Below are positions 45,035-56,599 of a stretch of DNA of 64,000 bases, one piece after another. The position numbers and the translations under genes are program-made. Positions within the stretch are counted from its first letter, which is position 1, and each line of letters opens with the position of its first letter. Source of the DNA: Argentina anserina (taxonomy: Eukaryota > Streptophyta > Magnoliopsida > Rosales > Rosaceae); contig NC_065873.1 in NCBI RefSeq assembly GCF_933775445.1, positions 11,408,001-11,472,000 on the forward strand, given 5' to 3'. Under the pieces are notes generated by a model, which saw only the letters and a program-made list of their open reading frames with translations, had not been told where the DNA came from and made no database searches.

Positions 45035-46930
45035 GTTATCCTCAGGCAGCGACAACGCCGGAAAAGTCGGGTCATATTGGCCAGGGCTGGGTCGGGTCTA
45101 TTGGGTTTCTTTGATTCTAAAGGAGGCGCGAGTGAGAGAGAACCAGGAAAGAAAATGGTTGAGCAATAATGAAACCCTAAATGAAATTTTATATATTTAT
45201 ACTAAAAATTTCTGAAAACCAACAACTTCTACTGATCATAAGTTCTTTAACGATTTTCAAATTACACATGACCCATGTCTATGAACCCGTATCGCAAGCT
45301 CAACAATTTTGATGACGGAAGCTTTCTGATAAAATCAACGAATAAAAAGTCAACTCTTTGACCCCTCATTGTAATATTTCCGAGTGATTATTCGCTCGAT
45401 CATTTTCGTTTTCACTCTTATACTATATAATCAGACCACCACTAAATTAATAATATTCGAAAAATTCTTAGAAAGTAATTACAAATGATATTACAGGTTA
45501 TTTACCTGCTGCTTTGTAACTTAACAATGATTATGGTCTGTAACTAAATTTTTGAAATTGCTCAATTGAACTACTTGTTATGTTGAATTGTTAATTTGTT
45601 ATGGAATTAATGTAGTATGATATTCAAATATTCGGGAATTGTTATGATTATTTTAAAATGTTCAATTGTTTAATGAGTATGGTAGTACATGTAGTGCTAA
45701 AAATCAAAAAATATACATGTTATACATCATTGGGCCATAAGTTTTGAAAGCCCAGTTGTTAACCGAAACCAAACTGGCCCGATAAAATTTTAGGTTATAC
45801 CGATTTATTCAGTTTGATCTTTTAAAAGTCAGTTATGGTTTTAAAAAAATAGAAAACCGTTTAAATCAGTTTCGACTTTAGTTTGGGCCTAAAACCGACC
45901 CGAAGCGACATGTGCCCAGTCCTAAATTGCAATTTGACTTGTTTGGTAGTCGATTTCACAAAGGGATTTTTTGTAAGTATACATGAACTATTAAGCACTA
46001 TGAATTTTAGCACAACAAATTTCAAAACATAAATTTTAGTACACTAGATTCGAAGTTATGCCCATTAATCATAAACAACGTCATCATGTCAAAAAATTAA
46101 GGGGTAATTTAGTCTTCTAAGTCTGAGCACTCAACCCTCTCTCTCATCTTATTGTGGGCACCTCCCTCACCCCTCTCTCTCCCTCAAATTCCTTCATGGA
46201 CATAAACACAGAAGAAACATGCAATTAGTTTGATAGGCCTCAAATCCCTCCATACAAAACTTTTAACGGCAAGCAAACCTTCCGTCCTTCCCATATTTTA
46301 GCACCTCAGAAGCAAACCAAATTGGAATCGCACAAAGGTTGTACTTCAAAGTCATTAATAGGCCAATAACTCCATGAATCAAATGGATCCTTTGAAATAT
46401 AGATTCAGATGTGAAATATCCTCCGAGCTGAGTCCCTCCGCAAGTCTAGAACTCGTACTTCTTATCATCAACGGCGGCGGACACAGTGGAGATGTAGTCT
46501 TCGAAGGCCATTACTGTTTGGGTAGTAGAGTGGGTGGGTGAGGTAGAGAAAGAGAGATGATAATTGTCAACCTAACTATGAATTCATGATTATATCCGAG
46601 ACATAGTTCAGGTTCTATTAGGTGTTGAGAAACTGATGACAGAAATGTCAAAGGAGTGGTGGAGTGTAAACCACCGTAAATTTTTCTTTATTTTCCGGCT
46701 AGGACTAATTTTTCTGACATTGACTTATATTTTTATGACTTTATTATTAAGTCGTATGTTGCTAAAAGTATGATTTGTGTTCTTTTTAAAATTTGTTTCT
46801 ATTAAAGTTCTTGTCTAAAATTATTTTTACTTTTCTTTAAAATGGTTGTGTGCATTTACAATTACTCATCCTTACACAAAAAGTTCAAAATCCTCCCCTA
46901 TATATCCTCTGATACTTCCTTAAAAAAAAC
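45035..46930. other. Non-coding region upstream of Ulp1-like copy B
   Basis: This includes the presumed promoter side of copy B. AT-rich, no sustained frame. A pyrimidine-rich TCTCTCTC/CCTCTCTC patch occurs near 46135-46190. Worn repeat DNA is likely. Confidence 0.4.
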
Positions 46931-48265
46931 AATATATCTTTGGAGTAAATATCTTTTTTTTTCCCGTATCTGTAATATTTCTCCGATAACATAATATCTT
47001 CGATATATCCGATATATCTTCGATAATTTAGAGAAATAACCGAAAATTTTTATTTAAATTTTTTTATCTTAACTTGAGGATGTCTCGGACTCTCGAAAAT
47101 GATTTTTTGATTAATTAATCACCTCGAGCCTCAAGAGATATAAAAAATGAAGACTAAAAGAATAGTTAGTCTCTCAATCGGCTAATTTTGTATTTTTTGT
47201 TAAAGAACTCTGGAGTGAGGAGTGAAGGTTCAAGTCTTAACTCTTAAAAGTCAAGTCATATTAGTAACAAGTGTTCTCGTTGACCTCGATGATGAAAATG
47301 GCAACCATTCTCCACACGTCGTAGAGGATGGTTGCAACTAATTTTGGAATTGATGTAAATAAGGTATTATTTGATAAAGTTGGAGACCCAGAAAATGACT
47401 TTGATAATGCTAGTGTGTGGGGCGGCGTAGTAACTCCAGATAGTTCAGATGATGATGGTGATGGTGGTGGTGGTGGTGATGGTAGTGGTGGAAGTCGAAA
47501 AGGTGGTGGAGATACAAAGTTTGAATATGGACAATCTTATGTAAATGGGGATTTGAGCAGTTTACTTGTGAAAGTAATTTTGATCATGCTACCCAAGATG
47601 AGAATCATGGAGGAGAACAAGAAGAGTCATTGATGATCAAAATATTTCATCTGATGTTTATCCATCTTCCATAAAAGAGCTGAATGAAACCAAAGTTTCA
47701 CGTTCAGTTTTGAATTAGAGACGTTAAAAATGATGAATCAACGTCGACTATAACCCCTAGCCATCCAAGCTAACGATGCCCTTAAGTTTTGATTCTATAT
47801 TGATAGAGCACATAGCATAGTGGGAAGTCAAACAAATCACATGAAGTCAAACTATCAATATGATTATCATATTTACGATTATGATCAGTTTGAGAAGTAT
47901 ATAATCAATCATCAAGTTGGATTTATTCTTACTATCCCCTTCTCAGAGAAATTGTCGGCAACTCGAAAAAGATATATATATATATATATATATATCATGT
48001 TAACCATTACAATTCGTACCATATGGCTCATATGTCTTAGGCAGAGTATTGTAGTTTTGTTTACCAACGTGTGTCTTTTCAAGCACCTAGAATCTTTTTC
48101 CGGTACTAAATAAAGTTAATAATTGTATATGTTTGTAAGTAATTTTATAATAAATAAATAATTTCGGATATGAACGATATATTTTTTCCAATATACCCGA
48201 TATATCTCTGATATATCCGATATATCTATTAAAAATATTATATATCTACCTATACCGATATTTTG
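46931..48265. repeat. Decayed element edged by GATATATC-rich DNA
   Basis: Both edges carry runs of GATATATCCGATATATC-type phrases (46975-47035 and 48160-48250), which are palindromic. Between them lie a glycine- and acid-rich coding fragment, an AT-rich stretch and a TA microsatellite (47972-47995). The layout fits a non-autonomous or decayed DNA transposon that kept part of a coding exon. The superfamily is not established; hAT is a possibility only. Confidence 0.4.
47328..47633 (+). pseudogene. Gly/Asp-rich coding fragment
   Basis: The frame runs VLFDKVGDPENDFDNASVWG, then a DDDGDGGGGGDGSGGSRKGGG tract, then EYGQSYVNGDLSS. Another frame continues with a HATQDENHGGEQEES-like phrase, so a frameshift near 47570 is likely. 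Such low-complexity tails occur at the C-terminus of some plant transposase-derived proteins. I do not recognise the family with certainty. Confidence 0.35.
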
Positions 48266-49119
48266 AATCTTACGGTTACACATATATGGGCTACGTGTTA
48301 AGACCCTAGCTCATTTGTCTCTTCTCTCTCAAAAACCCACCGAGCCACTTCATCTCCCTTTATTATTCATTTTGAGAAATAGATACCATATATACTAAAC
48401 AGAGCTCTTCTTTCTTCCTTCTTCTGCGTATTCATCATTTTCATTCTCCTCCTCACCGATTTGGGAAACCACAACTCACCAAAGTCATCTCTGTCTTCAT
48501 CTCTTCATTCTCTGTCTACTCATACCAACAAATCAATCATGCAGCCAAGATTGTAATCATTGTTGTTAGTCTCTGCAGTCCATACTTTCGATGAGTTACA
48601 ATGAAGGGTTGAAGCTCTAATCACTTCAATCTTCTTTATTTTGGTAAGCATAATCAATTCTTCTCAAGACCCAGTTTGATTCTTCCTTTAATTTCAAAGA
48701 ACCCAATCTGAAATTTCCACCTCTTCTTATTTTGTTTCCCTCTCTGTCGAAATCTTCTTCCTCCTCTATTACTTTCTCGTCTTTTAGACGAGGGAGTCAT
48801 GATAGAGAGAACCTTGAGGAGATCTGGTTTCGCAGCAGCTAAACTTGGAGACAAGAGCAATGCATTGAAGCCTAAAAAGTCATTGATTCTTCATTCTTTT
48901 CCTTCTGTGAAAACCCAACAAGGTAGAGAAACTACTTCATTCGTTTATGAGTTCTATTTCTCTATTCTTATTGTTGAAATTGTATCCATTTTGGCCTCTA
49001 TTTATTGTTATGATTGTTGGAAATATTACTTTGCTCTTGCACGTTGAATTGAAGTCTTAAATTTCTAGATTTTTTTGAACAATTTTGTGTTCGGTGATGA
49101 ACAAGTAAAAATATGGGTT
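48266..49119 (+). other. Possible 5' exon of an unknown gene
   Basis: CT-rich leader-like sequence (48310-48560) is followed by an ATG at 48799 and the frame IERTLRRSGFAAAKLGDK...ILHSFPSVKTQQ. It ends at a donor-like CAAG/GTAGAG (48920-48925). After the donor the frame becomes hydrophobic and stops, as an intron would. No downstream exon is recognised; the Copia element at 49120 would sit inside the first intron. The product is unknown and the gene may be a relic. Confidence 0.3.
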
Positions 49120-49304
49120 TGATGCATCATGAAATAATTGTGTATTATTGAATGATATGGGGGCCTATATATAAGCATTTATAAAATCACAATCTCGTAG
49201 GATTCGGAGTCCTAATCTATTACGGAGATGATAATCTATTTCCTAACAGGAAACCTATTAGGCTAAGACACATACAAAGATAGAATAGTAATTCTTCCGG
49301 AACA
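49120..49304 (-). repeat. Copia 3' LTR
   Basis: 185 bp, starting TGATGCATCATGAAATAATT and ending TTCTTCCGGAACA on the plus strand. It matches 54639-54823 with scattered substitutions. Confidence 0.9.
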
Positions 49305-49627
49305 CTCCTCCTTGTGTCGCATGCCTAGGTTGCATGGCGCACAACGTTGCCTCGGTAAAAATCTTGTCAAGCAAAACAAAAACCTCTTGGGTAAAACAAA
49401 AGCTTGATCAAAGGGAAAAAGAGTACAACGCACCAACTACTTAAGGATCTTAACATGTGTTGTAGACTCCTCCTGAAGTCTACCAAACTCTAGAGTTCCG
49501 ATAAACGACGCATGCCAATGCTATTCACATGTTTCAGAAAAGTAGATTTAGGCAAAGACTTGGTAAACAAATCCGCAACATTGGATTCTGAACTCACTTG
49601 ATTGATCTGAACATTCAAGAATTTCTG

Positions 49628-50257
49628 TTATTGAACGTTGTAGAAGAACTTGGATGAAATATGCTTGGTGTTGTCTCCCTTGATAAAACCTAACTTTGTC
49701 TGCTCTATGCAAGCAGCATTATCTTCATAAATGCACGTAGGTTGATCAGTTGTAGAGACTAATCCACAAGATTCACGAATATGGCGAACGAGTGATCGTA
49801 GCCAAACACATTCTTTAACTGCTTCATGGAGAGCGATGATCTCCACGTGATTCGAAGAAGTAGCAACAAAAGTTTGCTTCGTGGATCTCCAAGATATCGC
49901 CGTATTCCCAATGGTAAACACATAACCGGTTTGAGAACGAGCCTTGTGAGGGTCAGAGAGGTACCCTGCGTCGGCATAACCAACTAACAAGTTATTTGGA
50001 GTCTTTGCATCGGGGGAAGGAGCTGCACGAGACCGGTTGCTGCTCTCGGCACCGTGCACGGGTCCAGGAGCTTGTCTTCCACGCCCGTATTTCGGGACAT
50101 CCAACCGTGCCGGTACGTTCGCAGCGGGTATGTTCGATCTCGTCACTTTAGCAATATCTACAAAGCCGTCGGGCATCGAATCCGCGACTTTCTGGAGGTC
50201 GATAATGCGTTGCACTTCTATCTCGCTTTGAGCAGTGCGGGGATCATAATGAGACAT
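49628..50257 (-). pseudogene. Copia integrase tail fused to RNase H
   Basis: The frame starts in the region after the integrase (EIEVQRIIDLQKVADSMPD, SNIPAANVPARLDVPKYGRG) and jumps near 49995 straight to the RNase H domain: LVGYADAGYLSDPHKARSQT, GYVFTIGNTAISWRSTKQT, VEIIALHEAVKECVWLRSL and NAACIEQTKLGFIKGDNTKHI. The whole reverse transcriptase, several hundred residues in intact Copia, is missing, yet the frame stays open across the join. The RNase H part itself looks well kept. Confidence 0.85.
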
Positions 50258-50394
50258 AGTGGGGACACACTACGTCAATTCCTAACGTTCATTTAGAAGG
50301 ATAACATTCCCATCTCCCCCTAACGACGGGAAGCATGTCTCATCAAAGTGACAATCTGTAAATCTTGCAGTAAAGAGATCTCCCGTGGCTGGTT

Positions 50395-51480
50395 CTAAGT
50401 AGCGGACAATCGTTGGAGAATTATAGCATAGATACCTAATCGTCTCTGAGGACCCATCTTAGTACGCAGCGGAGGCGTAATAGGCATATAGACGACGCAA
50501 CCAAAGATGCGTAAGTATGAAATATTGAGTTCGTAACTAATTACCATCTGGTATGCATTGAACGCTTGGTTAGCCGCGGGTCGGAAACGAATAAGTGTCG
50601 CTGCATGCAACACTGTATATCCCCACGCAGAGACCGACAAGTTAGTACCCATAACCATTGCCCGAGCAACAAGCTGATTACGCTTGATGGTAGCCTCTGC
50701 TAGACCGTTCTGTGAATGAACATGAGGAACGGGATGTTCAACTTCGATCCCAATAGACATGCAGTAATCATCAAAAGTTTTGGAGGTGAATTCTCCAACA
50801 TTATCCAAACGAATAGATTTGATAGGATAGTCGGTGTGGTGAGCCCGAAGTTTGATGATCTCAGCTAATAACTTAGCAAATGCAGCATTCCTTGTGGATA
50901 GCAAAGTGACGTGTGACCAACGCGTTGATGCATCAACCAATACCATAAAATATCAAAAAGGTCTGCATTCTGGTTGAATAGGTCCACAAATGTCACCATG
51001 GATACGTTGTAAGAATTGAATATTCTCGGTCGAAGCCTTAGTAAAAGAAGGACTTCCTTGAAATTTAGCAAAAGAACAAGCTTTGCAAAACGAGCGATGG
51101 GCATCAGAGATTGCCATGGAGGCAGTAGAAAGCACGAGAGGCATCACAAGCTCCTGTGAACGAGGGGATGCCGCCACTGACGGCATGAAAGCCGTGGAGC
51201 TGCCGAGAGAGGCTTGCTCGGCTACACCGTGCGGTGCACGGGTAGGCACGGCCTCACCGTGCGGAGCACGGGTGAGGTGATCCTCCAATCACTTCCGGGA
51301 CTTGAAAAATGGATAACCATGTGAATTCTTAAGAATTCTAATCATCATAACACGTCCAGGGTGCCCGAGACGGGCATGCCAAAGCATATAAGAGTCCGAA
51401 TCACAAAAGTTGTGTTCAACCGCATATGATTCAAAGATCCGAATGGAAGTAAGATACAAACCATTCCCAAGACTCTTCAT
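50395..51480 (-). pseudogene. Copia pre-integrase and integrase
   Basis: On the minus strand: a GAG_pre-integrase zinc-type region with LWHARLGHPGRVMMIRIL (51289-51480), then FCKACSFAKFQGSPSFTKAS and the start of the core (IHGDICGPIQPE, 50953-51288), then VDASTRWSHVTLLSTRN, IRLDNVGEFTSKTFDDYC (catalytic Asp region), HSQNGLAEATIKR (catalytic Glu region) and AWGYTVLHAATLIRFRP. Between the HARLGHP block and the CKAC block there is an unusual GC-rich stretch encoding repeated TRAPHG phrases. Frame breaks occur at 51289 and about 50950. Confidence 0.9.
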
Positions 51481-51537
51481 CTTCTCTAAGATGCGGCGCT
51501 GGCCTGCTTTCTCAGAGGTAACACAAAGATATTCCTC

Positions 51538-51825
51538 TCAATTCTCAACATAAGTAACGAGGTGAAAACCATTGGCACGTATGTCCTTAAAACTTAGCAA
51601 GGTGCGGGGAGACTTCGGCGCATAAAGAGCGTCTACGACATTGAGAGTCGTACCATTAGGCAACATGAAAGAAGCAGTGCCTCTTCCTTGAATGATGGAT
51701 TTCGAGCCAATCATTGTAGTCATCGAAGAAGTCGAAAACACTAGATCCGTGAACAACTGCCTGTGCCGTAGGACAGTGTGGGTGGTTCCGCAATTAGCTA
51801 GACATTCGATTTCGCCGCGGGACAT
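51538..51825 (-). pseudogene. Copia protease region
   Basis: The retropepsin-like part reads CLANCGTTHTVLRHRQLFTD, then IQGRGTASFMLPNGT and DALYAPKSPRTLLSFKDIR. Copia proteases have D-S/C-G-T/A-T-H at the active site; here Asn stands at the Asp position, so the protease should be inactive. The frame opens just after a TTTTGTAG acceptor-like sequence. Confidence 0.75.
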
Positions 51826-52796
51826 CTACAAAATGACAATTAAGAGAGTCAGCGACACGGGAACAATTCTATACAATACGTCGTAGGATATTGTAAGAAA
51901 GTGAATCGGAACAAAGCGCGATCCCATCGAATGTATCACATGGCAATAGTACTACATTCTTCAACTAAAGAGTTGGAAATCATGGTATTGAAGCAGTGAA
52001 ATACCAAATAGTAAACTAGGGTCATAGAAACCATCCAAAAATGGTGTGGAAACACACACAAAGAGTGCCGGTGAGTGCATATAACGGACTTGGAGAAAAC
52101 CGGAAAAAACGAACCGGAAAACCATGTCAAAAGAACTGAAAACCAGGTGAATTTTGGACGAGGAAAACGTGGCAGCAGGGACTGCTGAAATATGCCCGAA
52201 AAATGACGAGTAACGACGAAAAAATCGTCGGAAAAACTCGCTGGAAAACCGGCGGCACCGATTGTCGGAAAACCGGCCGGCAGCGGCCGGAACTGGCCGG
52301 TATGGAGGCTGGAACTTCATGTCCGACAGGGGACGCCGGCAGGAACCGGGTGGCGGTGCCGGAAACACCGGGATTTGGCCGGAAAGCGGCGAATACGCCG
52401 GCAAAATGTAATGGAAAAGCTGAACAGTAACCGGATCCGGCCAAGGGCAAAAAGACGTCGTTTTTTGACGTTCCGAGGTTCGTTTTCCAATTTTTAAGTT
52501 CCAAATTCACAATGTAGTGCTATTGGGGTCACATGTAACCCAAAAGCGTCCAATTTAAAAACCATGTGAGTGCACACGTTGATCATCATTCTAAGTGTAA
52601 GTTAAATAAAATTCTCAAAGAGATCGTCTGTAAGCAAGAAAATGAGAAATTTATTGAATGTCAATCTTTAATACATCACGCATGAACTTCTAATTCCAAA
52701 ATCAAAAAACTATTACAAAGTCAATGAAAATAACAATGGCGGTCGGCCATAACAATACTTGAATCATAAAGCTAAAGAAGCTAAAAACGACTAATC
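51826..52796 (-). other. Spacer between Copia gag and protease
   Basis: About 970 bases without gag or pol similarity. Part of it (52190-52430) is GC-rich with many CCGG and GCCGGC phrases, giving Pro/Arg/Ser-rich chance frames. It could be an intron used to express gag separately, or an insertion. An acceptor-like TTTTGTAG marks its downstream edge. Confidence 0.45.
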
Positions 52797-53856
52797 AAAG
52801 TCGGGAGTGTCCATGGCAGCGGCCGGAGGCCTAGCCTTAGAAGCAAGGGGCTCGGGCTTCATGGAGATGTGGTGAGTCTCGATCTCAGGGTCCTCATCCA
52901 CATGATTCGATTCGGGTTGTAGAAACTTCTTGTATGCGGAGTAAGCTTTGATCATCTCTTTCCTAGCGCGACAATCGCGATTAAAGTGCTTGAAGGAGCC
53001 ACATTTGAAGCATGGAGACTTGCCATTACCGGAAGTGGGGGCATGAGGAGGCGCACGGCCTCCTTGAAGTTTGGGACGGGGACGGCCTCCCCCGGAGGGT
53101 GCGGCGCCGCCACCATCACGGGTCCAAGAATGGATTGAGGCCGAGACCGGCCTTGTTGCCTCCCACCACGAGAGTTGTTGTTTTGATCCTGGTATGGAGC
53201 ATTCCTTGATTGATTCTTTTGCTTAGGAGCTTTCCCATAATGAGACTGTGGCGTAGAGATTTTTTAGTGCCAACATGTATGTTGTTGTTGTTGAGGAGGA
53301 TCTCAGAATGTCTCTCCTTCTTAGCCAAGAGCGCCATTAAGTCGGCGAAAGACCGGATCTTCCCTTCCTCTACATGAGTGCGGTACGTATGAGCTTGAAC
53401 CTCATAGTTGATTGGAAACGTGTCCAATGTCTTATTGAGAAGATCTAGGTTGGTCTTGATGACACCAACGGTGCCAAGTTCGGATTGCAAGCATAGCATA
53501 TCCTAATTGAAATCATCCACTCTCTTATAGTCCAATAGATGGATGTTATCCCATTTAACGGTCAATTCAGGAAGAAGCTTATCATGAACGTTGTTGTACC
53601 GCAAGCGTAGTTTGTCCCATAATTCTTTAGGATCTTTTACGTTCAAGGATTGCCTCTTGGGAGTTGCATGGATGTGACGTCTCATGAAGATGAGAGTCTG
53701 AGTCTTAGCCATCGGTGGGAAATCAGCAGGAGGGTCGGCAAACATGCCTTCGATCCCTCGGCTCTCGAAAACGAGCTCCATGTCGGAAACCCAGCGGTGG
53801 TATTCCTTTCCTTCTAGATCAAGAAGGCCAAATTCCGGTCGAGATGGCGATGACAT
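52797..53856 (-). pseudogene. Copia gag
   Basis: Gag forms the particle that holds the retroelement RNA. The frame starts MSSPSRPEFGLLDLEGKEY at 53856 and has the UBN2-type features WVSDMELVFESRGI, KELWDKLRLRYNNVHDKLLP and YKRVDDFN. It continues after a stop with MLCLQSELGTVGV and EGKIRSFADLMALLAKKERH. A CxxC...H...C zinc knuckle (C-F-K-C-G-S-F-K-H-F-N-R-D-C) lies at about 52973-53013 in another frame, followed by an acidic tail. Breaks at about 53500 and 53260 make it non-functional. Confidence 0.85.
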
Positions 53857-54329
53857 CTACAAAAACGAATACGGAATTGATTAGATTCAAGTATAATAGG
53901 AATTAGAAGGGGTGACGTATATGGTCACAAGAAAAAACGATTCAAACGGCGATATTCATGATCACACCCAAAACAGCGGTGCACTCAAGCGACCACACGA
54001 AAATCGATTAACTTCCCTTTCAAAACAATCGTGACTCCCCCAGGACCGTCACACATAAAACATCAACCAATAGGGGAAACTCATCCATGTATAGTCTCAT
54101 CAGCGTTATAAGAAAGGCCGGAATTAAGACAAGAAGAAGGCTAATAGCGCCCGATATAATATATCTATACGTTCAAAAGCGGGAACGTTTATGAAAAATT
54201 TACCTTTGAAGGTTTGTAGTATACGGGAGTAGCTTCTCGTGAGCGAAGTCTTTGCTTGTGAATTTCGCGTTTCGCGTGGATATGCGGGAGGAGCAATTTT
54301 GAATGCTTTGATGCGGGGACTTGCGGGGC

Positions 54330-54530
54330 AAAAAGATGTTTTTGCGGAGCGAATGCGGAGGAGACCCTACAGGGCTGCGTGCAGGGGCTGGCTGCAGGAG
54401 CTGCGGGGCTGGCTATAGGGGCTGCGGGGAGGGGTGCGTGCGAGGCTGCAGGGGGGGCTGCAGGGCTGGCTACAGGAGCTGTGGGGAGGGCTGTGTGCGG
54501 GGCTCGGAGTAGGGGCTGTGATGCAGCGGC
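54330..54530. repeat. GC-rich degenerate tandem repeat in the Copia leader
   Basis: Phrases such as GGGGCTGGCTGCAGGAGCTG and GGGGCTGCGGGGAGGG recur several times with changes. The stretch lies between the 5' LTR and gag (minus orientation) and is far richer in GC than the LTRs. It may be a variable leader of this family. Confidence 0.7.
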
Positions 54531-54638
54531 GAGGAGATGCCGGAGGCCGGAATCGACGGCGGCCGGCGGAGGAGAAGAGAGAAAAAAAATTCTAGGGCTC
54601 TAAAAGTTCAGGGTTTTAGGGCAAAGTGCGTGATAACG

Positions 54639-54823
54639 TGATGCATGATGAAATAATTGTGTATTATTAAATGATATGGGGACCTATATATAGGCATTTA
54701 CAAAACCACAATCTCGTATGATTCGAAGTCCTAATCTATTACGGAGATGCTAATCTATCTCCTAACAGGAAACTTATTAGGCTAAGACACACACAAGAGT
54801 ATAATAGTAATTCTCCCGAAACA
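54639..54823 (-). repeat. Copia 5' LTR
   Basis: 185 bp, starting TGATGCATGATGAAATAATT and ending TTCTCCCGAAACA on the plus strand; paired with 49120-49304. Confidence 0.9.
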
Positions 54824-56599
54824 TGGTTTTTATTTTTACAGTTTACTATCTATGTGAAAAGACCATTCTACCCTTGATAGAATATTACTATTTATTTTTC
54901 ACTTTATTGTTTTACTATCTATCTTTTACCAAGACAGATGTACTCAAATTACTTATGTAGCTGTACTTTTTAAACTCAGTTGAATTTTAAGTGAAGTTTA
55001 TGAAATTATAAGTATCTTTTTAGTCCTAGAATGTTGTCGGAAAAGTAATAGAATTAAAATGCTAATATGATTATCAAATGCTTTTGATTTTATTCGAAAG
55101 TTGTTTGATGTCATATCAAATTAGCTACGACAATTGAGTGAGTCCTCCCAACTTAGTTGACCTTCATCAACTCGGATTACTCTTAATCGATAAATCGTTG
55201 AAGCCTCATTTACCTTTGTATACAATATTGACATACTTTTTGACAGATTCAGGATCGCAACATTATTTGGAATTGGAGCATCAAGGCTTGGGGCGTAGAC
55301 TTTCGGTTCTTCAAATAAGGTAAGGGGAGCCGTCCATAGGGTGAGCCATAACCTTCCGGGTTAGTGGTTTTCACCTATATGTTGTTTATTTTCTCTTTAT
55401 TACCTGCTATTTATTATCGCCAATGCCTTTTTTATATACCTTTGCGCATTATTGTTATTGAGGCTTGATTTGCATATTTGTGAGTTTTATTTCCTTGTAT
55501 TGACCTGAGAGTGAACATGTTCCTAGAAATTTAGCTAATCCTACGGTGTCGATGACTGTGAACCTTCGGAAGGGCTATGCCCTGTATTTATATTATAACA
55601 TGTTGATCGATCATTTAGGGCATTTACCCAATAAATGGACACTCTCACTATCATTCATTAAATTTTGACAATGATCGATAGTTGGCCTCCACTTACGAGG
55701 TGTATCTTGTTCACCTCCTAGTCGCTAGGATCGGTTTCCTTGGATGATACAAGAATCCTGCAAGTTTATATTTATCTTTGAGCATTCCATACCTAAACAT
55801 CTGCATATGACTTTGCTCTATTTTTTAGCATTGATGTTGATTCTCCGTTTTAAAAGCTTTTAACATCTTAAGGTTGAGCTCACCTTATAAATAAAGCTAT
55901 ACATAATTTTTGGGCTTTTAAACCTAACTCAGGTTGGGTCGGCCCCTATTTGGGTTAGCGAGGATGAGTGCTCATCCTTATATTTCAGGTACCCTCGAGC
56001 ATACTTTAGAGGACTTAGACTAGGTGCTAGTGACCCAGTAGCTCGTGCTTTCAATCTTTGTTTTCAAGGAGTCCATATCCGGTGTGGTTTTCTTCTTCTA
56101 TAATCTTCGAAGCCTTTCATTGTATTATATTTGCTCACTCTTGACTTTGTTGTGTGTTTCCTTTTGTTTAGGCTGTTTGTTTCTTTCTGTTTGAATAATG
56201 CGATAACTTTAAATCTACACTCTAGTCATGTTATCTTCTGTTTGTAATATATGGGTTGTGATGTTTGTTTGTACTCCTCGTTGTTTCTAAGTTATTATTT
56301 TCAATATCGGTTGTTCATATTCACTACTTCTTTCAAACCTTGTAGTTCGAGTTAGTGGATGACCAATAAGTCAAGTGAAGGTGCCGGCGGGCGGCAACAG
56401 GGTTATGAGCGATTGAGCAGAGAGGATAGGGGATTTATGAGTCTGAATCGACGAAATGTAGGGGATGTGTGGGAGAGAGAGACCAATTTTCCCCCGAAAA
56501 ATGTGACACAGGTCACTAAAACTAACGACGACATGACGGTATGTACATATATTAAGTCGGGTTTCTAATGTGATGTAGCAAAATGCATGTTTAGAAAGT
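54824..56599. other. Unassigned, LTR-like sequence without a clear gene
   Basis: AT-rich, with phrases like CCTTCCGGGTTAGTGG and CCTTCGGAAGGG and a segment near 55985-56095 that has the feel of a Gypsy LTR leader. No matched ends or duplications were found. The 69-codon frame at 56359 (TNKSSEGAGGRQQGYERLS) has no recognised family and may be chance or a relic. Confidence 0.35.

Larger units (their letters stand above)
49120..54823 (-). mobile_element. Copia retrotransposon, lacking reverse transcriptase
   Basis: Two LTRs of 185 bp (49120-49304 and 54639-54823), with TG...CA ends and few differences, bound a 5.7-kb element in minus orientation. Flanking 5-mers are GGGTT (49115-49119) and TGGTT (54824-54828), a duplication with one mismatch. 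Order on the minus strand is 5' LTR, GC-rich leader, gag, spacer, protease, pre-integrase, integrase, RNase H, 3' LTR, which is the Copia order. The reverse transcriptase expected between integrase and RNase H is gone, so the element cannot move by itself. Similar LTRs imply a fairly recent insertion. Confidence 0.9.

Noticed and set aside
51961..52510. Minus-strand frames of 127-147 codons rich in Pro, Arg, Ser and Phe
   Set aside because: They cover a CCGG-rich stretch in the Copia spacer, overlap each other in different frames and show no domain.
54321..54603. Gly/Cys/Ala-rich plus-strand frames
   Set aside because: They arise from the GC-rich degenerate tandem repeat in the Copia leader, antisense to the element.
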